Made by a program: the position numbers and the translations under genes
DNA from: an uncultured Collinsella sp.
GTDB taxonomy: Bacteria; Actinomycetota; Coriobacteriia; Coriobacteriales; Coriobacteriaceae
Direction of reading: 5' to 3'
Assembly (NCBI GenBank): GCA_958421655.1
Contig: CATZMG010000072.1
Coordinates: 1 to 9,598, forward strand
DNA: 9,598 nt
Shown here: positions 1 through 6,635 of the stretch, one piece after another
Layout of the letters: each line of letters opens with the position of its first letter
How positions within the stretch are numbered: position 1 is the first letter of the stretch
The notes under the pieces: generated by a model
The model's database searches: none
Told to the model about the DNA's origin: nothing
Seen by the model: the letters and a program-made list of their open reading frames with translations, nothing else

Positions 1-575
1 TTGGCGCGGTGGTGCGCCTGGCGCCCATCAAGGACGTCAAGACCATGATCTATGCGTTCTTTGAGCTGCATGAGCGCCTGCCCAAAGTGCGCCTGCACAT
101 CATGGGCGGCGTGGACGACGAGGAGTACGGCGCCGAGTGCCACGCGCTGGTCGAAACCCTGGGCGTGCGCGACCTGATCTTTACCGGGCGCGTCAACGTG
201 GTCGAGTACATGGAAAAGCTCGACTTTACCATTTTGACGAGCATCTCCGAGGGCCAGCCGCTCAGCGTGCTGGAGTCGCTTGCAGCGCGCCGTCCCTGCG
301 TGACGACAGAGGTGGGCTGCTGCCGCGAGCTGCTCGAGGGCGCCCCGGGCGACGACTTTGGCGTGGCGGGTTTTGTGACGCCGCCCATGTATCGTAAGGG
401 CTTGGCCGATGTCATGGAACGCATGTGCACAAGCCGCGCCCGTCGCATTGAGATGGGGGAGCGCGGGCAGCGTCGCGTTGCCACGTACTTTTTGCACGAG
501 CAGATGCTCGCCAACTATCGCGCGCTGTACGACGAGACGGCGTGTGCGTTTAACCTGCCCAGAGAGGGGGAGTAG
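1..575 (+). CDS. pelF: Pel polysaccharide glycosyltransferase PelF, 3' part only
   Basis: This is the C-terminal nucleotide-sugar-binding half of a GT4-family, GT-B fold glycosyltransferase. The first whole codon is at 3 and the frame is open to the left edge, so the gene starts outside the window and about 190 residues are visible. The opening reads V-V-R-L-A-P-I-K-D-V-K-T, a conserved PelF block at the start of the second Rossmann domain. Codons 249-251 and 273-275 give the two Glu of the EX7E motif (S-E-G-Q-P-L-S-V-L-E) typical of retaining GT4 enzymes. In the family, PelF is the cytosolic enzyme that polymerises the Pel polysaccharide from a UDP-sugar at the inner face of the membrane, working with PelG. 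The stop lies 3 nt before pelG, which is strong context support. The sugar used here cannot be read from the sequence. Confidence 0.88.
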   Translation, partial: GAVVRLAPIKDVKTMIYAFFELHERLPKVRLHIMGGVDDEEYGAECHALVETLGVRDLIFTGRVNVVEYMEKLDFTILTSISEGQPLSVLESLAARRPCVTTEVGCCRELLEGAPGDDFGVAGFVTPPMYRKGLADVMERMCTSRARRIEMGERGQRRVATYFLHEQMLANYRALYDETACAFNLPREGE

Positions 576-578
576 CCG

Positions 579-2123
579 GTGGCCGGAATTGGTTTTGAGC
601 TCAAGCACCTGTTTAGGCGCAAGGGCCTGTTTGCCACGATGCGCGCCTACGGCTACGCCGGTATTGTGTGCACGGGTCCCATGCTTTTGGGCGTGCTGCT
701 CCAGGTGGGTATCTTGGTGCTGTGCGGTCTGTGGGGTGTGGGCCGTGCCAACCAGGATCTGCTGGTGTGCATGGTGACCTATACGCTGCTGGCGTCGCTC
801 ACGCTCACGAGCTTTTTCTCCATGCCGGTCACGCGCTTTTTGGCCGACATGCTTTTTGCCGAGCGCGAGGATGAGATCCTACCTTCGTTTTGGGGCTCCA
901 ACGTCATCATGCTCGTTGCGGGCACGGTGCTCTACGGCGTCTTTTTGCTGTTCTCGGGCGCCACGCTGCTGCAGGGGCTGCTGTGCCTGTGGCTGTTCAA
1001 CATTATGATCGTCAACTGGAACGGCATGAGTTACCTCACGGCCATCAAGGATTACCGCGGTATCCTGTGCAGCTTTGCGGCTGCCATTGGCGTGGCGTGC
1101 CTGTGCGCCCTGGCCGCGCTGGCGCTGGGACTGCCGCCGGTCGAGGGCCTTTTGGCATCAATTGCTCTGGGCTACGGCGTCATGCTCGCCTGGGACGTGG
1201 TATTGCTGTACCGGTATTTTCCGCAGAGCGATCGTAACCCCTGGCTCTTTTTACGGTGGCTTGATCAGTTTATGCCGTTGGCGCTCACGGGCTTGTTTAC
1301 CAACCTGGGCCTCTTTGCGCACTTGGTGATAATATGGGCCGGTCCCATTGGCGTGCAGGTCAAGGGCTTGTTTTATGGTGCGCCCTACCACGATGTTCCG
1401 GCGCTCATCGCGTTTTTGACGATCCTGGTCACGTCCGTCAACTTTGTGGTCTCGGTCGAGGTCAATTTCTATCCGCGCTACCGCGACTACTACAGCCTGT
1501 TCAACGACGGTGGCGTGGTGGGCGACATTGTGGTGGCCGAGGAGGAAATGCTTGCCACGCTCAACCGAGAACTGCGGTTTTGCGCGCTCAAGCAACTGTT
1601 TGTGACGGCGGCGGTCATCTCTCTCGAGACCACGGTGCTGTCGGCCCTACCGTTGGGCTTTAATAACCTGATGCACGGGTATTTTCGCACGTTGTGCGTG
1701 GGCTACGGCCTGTATGCCGTGGGCAATACGGTGTTGCTCATCTTGCTGTACTTTACCGACTACAAGGGGGCCGTGCTGGCTTCGGGCCTGTTTGCCGGCG
1801 TGGCCGGGCTGGCGACTGCCGTGTCGTTGCTTTTGCCGCAGCAATTTTACGGCTTTGGCTTTTTGTTGGGTGCGGCGGTGTTTTTTATCGTGGCGCTGCT
1901 GCGGCTCGATACCTATACCGCCAATTTGCCGTATCGTATCCTGAGCCAGCAGCCCATTGTGGCGACCGACAAAACGGGTCGCTTTACACAGCTGGGTCGC
2001 ATGCTCGACCGTGTCGAACAGCGCTATGAGGAAGGTCGCCATAAGGGTGTGCCGCACGGCGCGTTTCAGCGCGCAGTAGTTCGCGTGTATCGCAACCATT
2101 GGGGAGGTTCTGATGATCGATAA
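579..2123 (+). CDS. pelG: Pel exopolysaccharide membrane transporter PelG
   Basis: PelG is a multispanning membrane protein of the MOP flippase superfamily that works with PelF to move the growing Pel polysaccharide across the cytoplasmic membrane. The N-terminus M-A-G-I-G-F-E-L-K is the family signature and fixes the GTG start at 579; a purine-rich Shine-Dalgarno site (GAGGGGGAG) lies at about 563-571, inside the end of pelF. The 514 residues hold about twelve hydrophobic segments. A polar stretch around residues 290-335 (V-N-F-Y-P-R-Y-R-D-Y-Y) matches the conserved central loop of the family. Residues 444-514 form a hydrophilic, Arg-rich tail that makes the protein longer than the roughly 455 residues I recall for Pseudomonas PelG. 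The 3' end overlaps the next gene by 11 nt, so translation is likely coupled. Family assignment is confident; the polysaccharide product is inferred from pelF/pelG pairing. Confidence 0.9.
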   Translation: MAGIGFELKHLFRRKGLFATMRAYGYAGIVCTGPMLLGVLLQVGILVLCGLWGVGRANQDLLVCMVTYTLLASLTLTSFFSMPVTRFLADMLFAEREDEILPSFWGSNVIMLVAGTVLYGVFLLFSGATLLQGLLCLWLFNIMIVNWNGMSYLTAIKDYRGILCSFAAAIGVACLCALAALALGLPPVEGLLASIALGYGVMLAWDVVLLYRYFPQSDRNPWLFLRWLDQFMPLALTGLFTNLGLFAHLVIIWAGPIGVQVKGLFYGAPYHDVPALIAFLTILVTSVNFVVSVEVNFYPRYRDYYSLFNDGGVVGDIVVAEEEMLATLNRELRFCALKQLFVTAAVISLETTVLSALPLGFNNLMHGYFRTLCVGYGLYAVGNTVLLILLYFTDYKGAVLASGLFAGVAGLATAVSLLLPQQFYGFGFLLGAAVFFIVALLRLDTYTANLPYRILSQQPIVATDKTGRFTQLGRMLDRVEQRYEEGRHKGVPHGAFQRAVVRVYRNHWGGSDDR

Positions 2124-3882
2124 GTTGATGTCTCGCCGCTGTCTGATCGAGGCGGCTGCCGGCGCGCTGCTGCTTTCGGGCTGCTCATCTCAGGACGAAT
2201 CCTCGACAAATAAGGTAAAAAAGCAGGACAAGATTAAAAAGGCCGAGGCCTCCGACCAGTCCAAGCACCTGCGCGATAAGGACGAGCTGTACGAGGTTTA
2301 CGACGACTCGGGCATTGTGACCATGTACCTGACGGTCTCGCGCGGTAACAGCTCCGAGAACACCGATCATAGCTGGGCCGAGATCAATACGTACTCGGTG
2401 TATGACTATGCCGACATGGGTGTGACGCGCTATCAGGTTATGGGCCTGCTGCAGCCGGGCGACGAAGAGGGCCCAGTTGCCGGCGAGGTTGGCTATGGCG
2501 AGGAAGCGCCCAATGCCACCGTGCAGGTGCGTGGCCAGACGTCGAGCGGTTATACGCAGAAGAACTACAAGGTGGAGCTCAAAAAAGGAAAAGGTACCTG
2601 GCGCCAGCAGCGTGCGATTGCGCTCAACAAGCACATGGGCGAGGGTATGCGTTTTCGCAACAAGATGGCCTATGACCTTATCCGCGGGATTCCCCAGATG
2701 ATGGGCCTGCGCACGCAGTTTGTGCATCTGTGGGTGTGCGACCAGACCGAAAAGTCCAACGATACCTTTGAGGACTACGGCCTGTTTACGCAGGTGGAGC
2801 AGCTCAACAAGACGGCGCTTAAGGCACATGGCCTAGATAAGAGCGGGCACCTGTACAAGGTGAACAGCTTTGATTTCCATCGCTACGAGGACACCATTAA
2901 GCTTGCCGATGATCCCGACTACAACCAGGCAAGCTTTGAAGGCATGCTCGAGATTAAGGGCGATACGGACCACACCAAGCTCATCGAGATGCTCGATGCG
3001 CTCAACGACGAATCGCAAAAGATCGATGACGTGCTCGACACCTACTTTGATACCGAGAACCTGGTCTATTGGTTGGCGTTTCAGATCCTGACGGGCAACT
3101 GCGATACGCAGAACCGTAACTGCTATCTGTACAGCCCGCTTAACTCCAAGGTCTGGTATATCCTGGATTGGGATAACGACGGCATGCTGCGTAAGCTGGA
3201 GCTTTCTCTTACCGGGTTTTCGGACTACGCGAGCTGGGAGCGCGGCGCAAGCAACTACTGGGGTAACGTGCTGTTTAACCGCGCGTTGCGCAGCAAGTCG
3301 TTCCGCAGCGAACTCGACCGTGCCGTCAAGGACTTGCGCTCGTATTTGACCGAGACTCGCCTGACCAAGATGATCAAGCACTACCGCGAGGTGACTGAAT
3401 CCCTGGTCTTTGCTTCGCCCGATATCGACAATCTGCCTGTCACCAAGGACCAATACGAGCAGATCGCCGCGGCGATTCCCTCCGAGATCGAGGAGAACTA
3501 CAAGAGCTTTCGCGAGAGTTTTAAAAAGCCCATGCCTTTCTACATTGGCGTGCCGCAGATTGATAACGGTAAGCTGCGCATTAACTGGGATGCGTCTTAC
3601 GACTTTAAGGCGCGTGACATTCGCTATACCGTGGAGCTGGCGCGCGACTATGCCATAAGCGACGTGCTTTTTAAGGCCGAGGACGTGCTACTTCCCGAGG
3701 TGACCTGCGATGCGCCCGATGCCGGTCAGTATTTTGTGCGCGTGCGCGCCACCAACTCAGACGGCTATACGCAAGATGCGTTTGACTACTATGTGACCGA
3801 CGACGGCAAGCACTACGGCATGAAGTGTTTTTACGTGCAGGACGGCGGTAAGGTCGCGGAGGACACGTATGAGGAGGGCTAG
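2113..3882 (+). CDS. CotH-family atypical kinase, predicted Tat-type lipoprotein
   Basis: This 589-residue protein belongs to the CotH kinase family (spore coat CotH and secreted relatives that transfer phosphate from ATP). The N-terminus holds S7-R8-R9-C10-L11-I12, a Tat-like twin-arginine motif, then a hydrophobic stretch and a lipobox L21-S22-G23-C24, so Cys24 is the likely lipidated residue on the cell surface. A Lys-rich linker (about 35-55) follows. Kinase motifs in order are R140-G141-Q with K150/K153, R182-N183-K184, E229 in the L-F-T-Q-V-E-Q block, D331 in N-C-D-T-Q-N-R-N, and the W-D-N-D block with D354. D331 and D354 align with the catalytic and metal-binding Asp reported for Bacillus CotH, so activity looks intact. 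Residues about 475-570 resemble a beta-sandwich (FN3-like) domain. The gene overlaps pelG by 11 nt, with its Shine-Dalgarno site GGGGAGG at 2101-2107. A second in-frame ATG at 2128 would keep the signal peptide. The substrate is unknown; there is no sporulation context here. Confidence 0.85.
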   Translation: MIDKLMSRRCLIEAAAGALLLSGCSSQDESSTNKVKKQDKIKKAEASDQSKHLRDKDELYEVYDDSGIVTMYLTVSRGNSSENTDHSWAEINTYSVYDYADMGVTRYQVMGLLQPGDEEGPVAGEVGYGEEAPNATVQVRGQTSSGYTQKNYKVELKKGKGTWRQQRAIALNKHMGEGMRFRNKMAYDLIRGIPQMMGLRTQFVHLWVCDQTEKSNDTFEDYGLFTQVEQLNKTALKAHGLDKSGHLYKVNSFDFHRYEDTIKLADDPDYNQASFEGMLEIKGDTDHTKLIEMLDALNDESQKIDDVLDTYFDTENLVYWLAFQILTGNCDTQNRNCYLYSPLNSKVWYILDWDNDGMLRKLELSLTGFSDYASWERGASNYWGNVLFNRALRSKSFRSELDRAVKDLRSYLTETRLTKMIKHYREVTESLVFASPDIDNLPVTKDQYEQIAAAIPSEIEENYKSFRESFKKPMPFYIGVPQIDNGKLRINWDASYDFKARDIRYTVELARDYAISDVLFKAEDVLLPEVTCDAPDAGQYFVRVRATNSDGYTQDAFDYYVTDDGKHYGMKCFYVQDGGKVAEDTYEEG

Positions 3883-4660
3883 CGCGCTGCTTGAGCGCTT
3901 GGCGGCTCCGCCTGTGCGTGCCACGCAGGAGCGTTACCGCCACGAGCTCAAATATCTTATTAACGAGGGTGAGCATGCTGCGCTTGCCTGCCGCATGGCG
4001 CCGGTTTTTAAACTGGACAAGCATGCGCGGGCGGGTGGTTACACCATTCGCAGCCTGTATTTTGACGACTACTGCAACTCGGCCTACGAGGAAAAAGACG
4101 CCGGCATTCTCATGCGCAAAAAGTATCGCGTGCGCATCTATAACGGCAGCGACAAGGTGATTAAGCTTGAGCGCAAAAAGAAGTCCGGCAGCTGGATTTA
4201 CAAGGAGGACGCGCCGCTCACGCGCGGCGAGTTTGAGCAGATTCTGGCCGGCGACTACGGCTTTTTGCTGAGGAGCCCCTATCCGCTCTGCCGCGAGTTC
4301 TACATCGAGTGCATCTGCAACATGATGCGCCCGCGGACCATCGTGGACTACGAGCGCGAGCCGTGGGTGATGGATGAGGGCACCGTGCGCATTACGTTTG
4401 ACATGAACGTGCGTGCCGCGGTGGGAAGCTTCGATATCTTTGACGCGACGCTGCCCGCGCTGCCGGTCCTGGAGCCCGGCAAGCTGGTGATGGAGGTCAA
4501 GTTTACGGAGTTTTGCCCGCAGCTAGTGCGCGATATGGTGCCGCCGGGCGCGGCCGAACTCACGGCGGTCTCCAAGTACTGCCTATGTTACGAAAAGACC
4601 GCCTACCTGCGCGGATTTAATTACTGGGAATCGGATTTTGAGAACCGAGGGGATATTTAG
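3869..4660 (+). CDS. VTC-domain (polyphosphate polymerase-type) protein
   Basis: This is a 263-residue soluble protein consisting almost wholly of a VTC domain, the triphosphate-tunnel fold of the yeast vacuolar polyphosphate polymerase Vtc4. Signature strands in order are R24-H-E-L-K28, I60-R-S-L-Y-F-D66, R87-V-R89-I-Y, K99-L-E-R-K-K-K, Y161-E-R-E, R174-I-T-F-D178, M208-E209-V-K211 and S235-K236-Y-C. Basic residues (R87, R89, K99, R174, K236) and E209 match the pattern that holds phosphate chains and metal in the tunnel, so nothing essential looks lost. There is no SPX sensor domain and no membrane segment, unlike the yeast proteins. The known chemistry of the fold is addition of the gamma-phosphate of ATP to a polyphosphate chain, but bacterial members next to CotH genes are less well characterised. 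The ATG overlaps the CotH gene by 14 nt and has GGAGGA at 3858-3863, and the DUF4956 gene follows after 3 nt. Confidence 0.87.
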   Translation: MRRASALLERLAAPPVRATQERYRHELKYLINEGEHAALACRMAPVFKLDKHARAGGYTIRSLYFDDYCNSAYEEKDAGILMRKKYRVRIYNGSDKVIKLERKKKSGSWIYKEDAPLTRGEFEQILAGDYGFLLRSPYPLCREFYIECICNMMRPRTIVDYEREPWVMDEGTVRITFDMNVRAAVGSFDIFDATLPALPVLEPGKLVMEVKFTEFCPQLVRDMVPPGAAELTAVSKYCLCYEKTAYLRGFNYWESDFENRGDI

Positions 4661-4663
4661 ACC

Positions 4664-5329
4664 ATGAGTACCAGGGACTTTTTTAAGAACTCCGTCTTGG
4701 AGGCGTTTGGCCAGGTCGACCCTGCCAAGATTGGCCTTTCGCTGCTCGTGGCGCTCGCCATGGGCATCCTAATCTATTACGTGTACAAGCGCTTTTTTAC
4801 CGGCGTGGTGTATTCGCGCAGCTTTGCCGTGACGCTCGTGGGCACGTGCGTGCTCACCTGCATGGTCACGCTCGCGATCTCGACCAACGTGGTCATCTCG
4901 CTCGGTATGGTCGGTGCTCTGTCCATCGTCCGCTACCGTACGGCGGTCAAGGACCCGCTCGACCTGCTGTATCTGTTTTGGGCCATTACCACGGGCATTA
5001 CGGCAGGCGCCGGCATGTACGCGCTCGTGGGGCTCACGGCTGTGGTGATCGTGGTGATGATCGCCGGCTTTGCGAGCCACCAGGACAAGGCACGCGTGTA
5101 CATGATGGTCATCCACTACACGGGCCAGACCACCGGCGACGATATCGTGCGTGCATTTGGGCGCACCAAGTTCACCGTCAAATCTAAGACCATGCGCGGC
5201 AAAAAAGTTGAGATGGCCGTCGAGGTGTTTTCGGACGGTGTGGATATGCCCTATGCCGACGCCATCCGCGCGCTCGACGGCGTTGAAGACCTGACTCTCA
5301 TCCAGTACAACGGCGAATATCACGGGTAG
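4664..5329 (+). CDS. DUF4956 membrane protein with cytoplasmic C-terminal domain
   Basis: This 221-residue protein matches the DUF4956 family, which has no established biochemical role. Four hydrophobic segments are visible at about 22-42, 52-76, 99-118 and 116-137; the last two are nearly continuous. Between the second and third lies the family's best conserved block, G81-M-V-G-A-L-S-I-V-R90-Y-R92-T-A-V-K96-D-P, a short basic loop next to the membrane. Residues about 143-221 are soluble with alternating beta and alpha character and resemble a small ACT/ferredoxin-like sensor domain, likely cytoplasmic. The gene begins 3 nt after the VTC stop with a GAGGGG site at 4647-4652, about 11 nt before the ATG, and is the last gene of the block. 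DUF4956 genes are often found beside VTC-domain genes (from memory), so a joint complex is likely. A role as membrane partner or pore for the VTC protein is inference. Confidence 0.85.
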   Translation: MSTRDFFKNSVLEAFGQVDPAKIGLSLLVALAMGILIYYVYKRFFTGVVYSRSFAVTLVGTCVLTCMVTLAISTNVVISLGMVGALSIVRYRTAVKDPLDLLYLFWAITTGITAGAGMYALVGLTAVVIVVMIAGFASHQDKARVYMMVIHYTGQTTGDDIVRAFGRTKFTVKSKTMRGKKVEMAVEVFSDGVDMPYADAIRALDGVEDLTLIQYNGEYHG

Positions 5330-5399
5330 AACCCTACCGAGTAGATTGCACAAAGAGGGGCGCTCCTGGCCGAGCATACGTCAGCGAGCGGGCAGCTGC

Positions 5400-5416
5400 C
5401 GTGGCGAGGTGCCACG
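5400..5416. repeat. Inverted repeat CGTGGC/GCCACG
   Basis: Perfect 6-bp arms CGTGGC (5400-5405) and GCCACG (5411-5416) with a 5-nt loop. It is the first of three clear hairpins in the gap and has no T-run on either side. Confidence 0.55.
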
Positions 5417-5422
5417 AAAGAG

Positions 5423-5454
5423 GAGCGACGCGTACTTCATGTACGCGAGCGACG
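5423..5454. repeat. Hairpin flanked by direct repeats GAGCGACG
   Basis: Perfect 7-bp arms CGCGTAC (5429-5435) and GTACGCG (5441-5447) enclose a 5-nt loop TTCAT. The octamer GAGCGACG occurs in direct orientation at both sides (5423-5430 and 5447-5454), overlapping the arms. An inverted repeat framed by a direct repeat is common in small dispersed palindromic elements, but this is a resemblance only. Confidence 0.55.
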
Positions 5455-5501
5455 GTTTGAGCGGCAGATCGCCCGGCAGATGCCCGCGCAGCGTCGAGCA
5501 G

Positions 5502-5531
5502 TCCGGCGTTCGTTAGAACGCCGGAACGAAC
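5502..5531. repeat. Perfect 10-bp inverted repeat with overlapping alternative stem
   Basis: Arms TCCGGCGTTC (5502-5511) and GAACGCCGGA (5516-5525) pair perfectly around the loop GTTA, the strongest hairpin in the window. An alternative 7-bp stem GTTCGTT (5508-5514) / AACGAAC (5525-5531) uses part of the same bases, so the two cannot form together. No T-run follows on either strand, which argues against a standard terminator. It lies just upstream of the likely -10 box of scrR. Confidence 0.7.
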
Positions 5532-5534
5532 AGG

Positions 5535-5540
5535 TATCAT
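5535..5540 (+). promoter_or_regulatory. Candidate -10 box of scrR
   Basis: TATCAT resembles TATAAT at four of six positions and would place the transcript start near 5547, giving a leader of about 25 nt before the GTG at 5572. No good -35 box stands 16-18 bp upstream, where the big hairpin lies, so the call is tentative. Confidence 0.35.
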
Positions 5541-5542
5541 GG

Positions 5543-5556
5543 TGAAAGCCATTTCA
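5543..5556. promoter_or_regulatory. Degenerate ScrR operator in the scrR leader
   Basis: TGAAAGCCATTTCA has perfect 5-bp arms (TGAAA/TTTCA) and agrees at 11 of 14 positions, without gaps, with the two operators in front of scrA (TGAAAACGATTACA). It lies just after the candidate -10 box, where a bound repressor would block initiation. This suggests weak self-repression of scrR. The match lacks the central CG seen in most LacI-family operators, so affinity would be reduced. Confidence 0.5.
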
Positions 5557-5561
5557 ACGAC

Positions 5562-5566
5562 AGGGG
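5562..5566 (+). promoter_or_regulatory. Ribosome binding site that selects the scrR start
   Basis: AGGGG stands 5 nt before the GTG at 5572. The earlier in-frame ATG at 5539 would overlap the candidate -10 box and add eleven residues that do not look like a LacI-family N-terminus. Confidence 0.55.
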
Positions 5567-5571
5567 TGCTC

Positions 5572-6552
5572 GTGGTAAAGATGAAAGATGTGGCCGAGTT
5601 GGCGGGTGTTTCGAGCGCCGCCGTCTCGCGCTACCTCAACGGTGGATATATCTCGGCGGACAAGGCCGAGCGCATTAAGCAGGCGATTGAGCTGACCGGA
5701 TACGTGCGGTCCAGCCAGGCTCGCGCGCTGCGCACCGGCTCCACCAAGCTCATCGGCGTCATCGTACCTAAGATTAACTCGGAGTCCGTGAGCCGCATTA
5801 CCGCCGGCATTGGCCAGGTGCTCGGTCGCCGTGGCTACCAGATGCTGCTTGCCAATACCGACAACGCGGCCGATCGCGAGCTCGAATACCTCGATTTATT
5901 CCAAAACCATCCGGTTGATGGCATTGTACTGGTGGCAACTATGATCACCGACGAGCATCGCCGGGCGATTGAGTCGTGCCGCGTGCCCATTGTGCTGATC
6001 GGTCAGAATGTTGAGGGCGCGGCGTGCGTGTATCACGACGATTACGAGGCCGCCTTTGAGCTGGGCCATGCGCTTGCGGGTCGCGTGGACGGCAAGATCG
6101 CCTACATTGGAGTTACCGAAGAGGACCGCGCGGCCGGTTTCGACCGTCGTCGCGGTTTTGAGGCCGGCTTGCGCGCCGCGGGCGTGGTGCTTGATCCGAG
6201 CCTGATTCGGCAGGGATTCTTTACTCTTGACTCGGGCTATCGCGCTGCGCGCGAGCTGCTTGCCGATGTCCCCGATGTTTCGTTTATCGCGTGCGCGACC
6301 GACACTATGGCGGCCGGTGCCCTGCGCGCTCTTGACGAGGTACGTGGTATGGGCGAGGGCGTGCGTCGCGTGAGCGGTTTTGGCGACAACGCATTTTTGC
6401 GCGCGCTGACGGGCGGCATTCCCACCGTGCATTACGGCTACCTGACCAGCGGCGTTGAAGCGACCAATATGTTGCTCAACACGCTCGATGGCGTGGAGGG
6501 GGAGAGTGGTCTAAAGACGCTCAAGCTCGGCCATCAGCTTATGAATGTCTAG
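5572..6552 (+). CDS. scrR: LacI-family sucrose operon repressor
   Basis: This 326-residue regulator has the standard LacI-family layout. An N-terminal helix-turn-helix spans about residues 4-25 (M-K-D-V-A-E-L-A-G-V-S, then A-V-S-R-Y-L-N as recognition helix). A hinge helix with A-R-A-L-R falls near 50-54, and a periplasmic-binding-protein-like sensor domain runs from about 60 to the end (L-I-G-V-I-V-P; D-G-I-V-L-V-A). The GTG at 5572 is preferred over the ATG at 5539 because it has a Shine-Dalgarno site and gives the usual short M-V-K-M-K-D start; M4 at 5581 is a further alternative. Position directly upstream of a sucrose PTS gene and a GH32 gene, with two operators between, indicates a repressor of sucrose use. 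The inducer in related systems is a sucrose-derived sugar or sugar phosphate; it cannot be read here. The sensor domain shows no truncation. Confidence 0.85.
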   Translation: MVKMKDVAELAGVSSAAVSRYLNGGYISADKAERIKQAIELTGYVRSSQARALRTGSTKLIGVIVPKINSESVSRITAGIGQVLGRRGYQMLLANTDNAADRELEYLDLFQNHPVDGIVLVATMITDEHRRAIESCRVPIVLIGQNVEGAACVYHDDYEAAFELGHALAGRVDGKIAYIGVTEEDRAAGFDRRRGFEAGLRAAGVVLDPSLIRQGFFTLDSGYRAARELLADVPDVSFIACATDTMAAGALRALDEVRGMGEGVRRVSGFGDNAFLRALTGGIPTVHYGYLTSGVEATNMLLNTLDGVEGESGLKTLKLGHQLMNV

Positions 6553-6635
6553 GCTTTGGGCACGTCTGCTCGCCTCTGAGACCTCCTGTTTTGCCTTAAA
6601 AGTACCTTTCGCCGGCTTTTTCCTACCGTTCACCC

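Larger units (their letters stand above)
5330..5571. other. Non-coding, hairpin-rich gap between the pel/VTC operon and scrR
   Basis: No convincing gene is seen in these 242 bases. The stretch from about 5356 to 5531 is very GC-rich and full of short symmetries: a self-complementary GGCAGCTGCC at 5391-5400, hairpins at 5400-5416, 5429-5447 and 5502-5525, the 8-mer GAGCGACG twice (5423-5430, 5447-5454), and GGCAGAT twice (5463-5469, 5475-5481). None is followed by a T-tract, so no classical terminator for the upstream operon can be named. A small dyad GGTAG/CTACC at 5325-5338 covers the preceding stop codon but is weak. A 72-codon antisense reading frame spans the region but looks like Ala/Arg-rich read-through of the repeats. 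The layout suits a dispersed intergenic repeat or a structured RNA; the sequence alone cannot decide. Confidence 0.6.

Noticed and set aside
2185..3453. Two antisense reading frames (214 and 206 codons) opposite the CotH gene
   Set aside because: Low-complexity Val/Leu/His composition with no motifs, while the + strand carries a full CotH domain.
5325..5338. GGTAG/CTACC dyad over the DUF4956 stop as operon terminator
   Set aside because: Only 5-bp arms and no T-tract after it.
5334..5552. Antisense 72-codon frame across the intergenic gap
   Set aside because: Ala/Arg-rich translation of the inverted repeats, without a clear ribosome site or family match; better explained as a non-coding element.
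6591..6621. Possible terminator after scrR (T-run after GCCGGC)
   Set aside because: No stem of more than three contiguous GC pairs can be built directly before the T-run.
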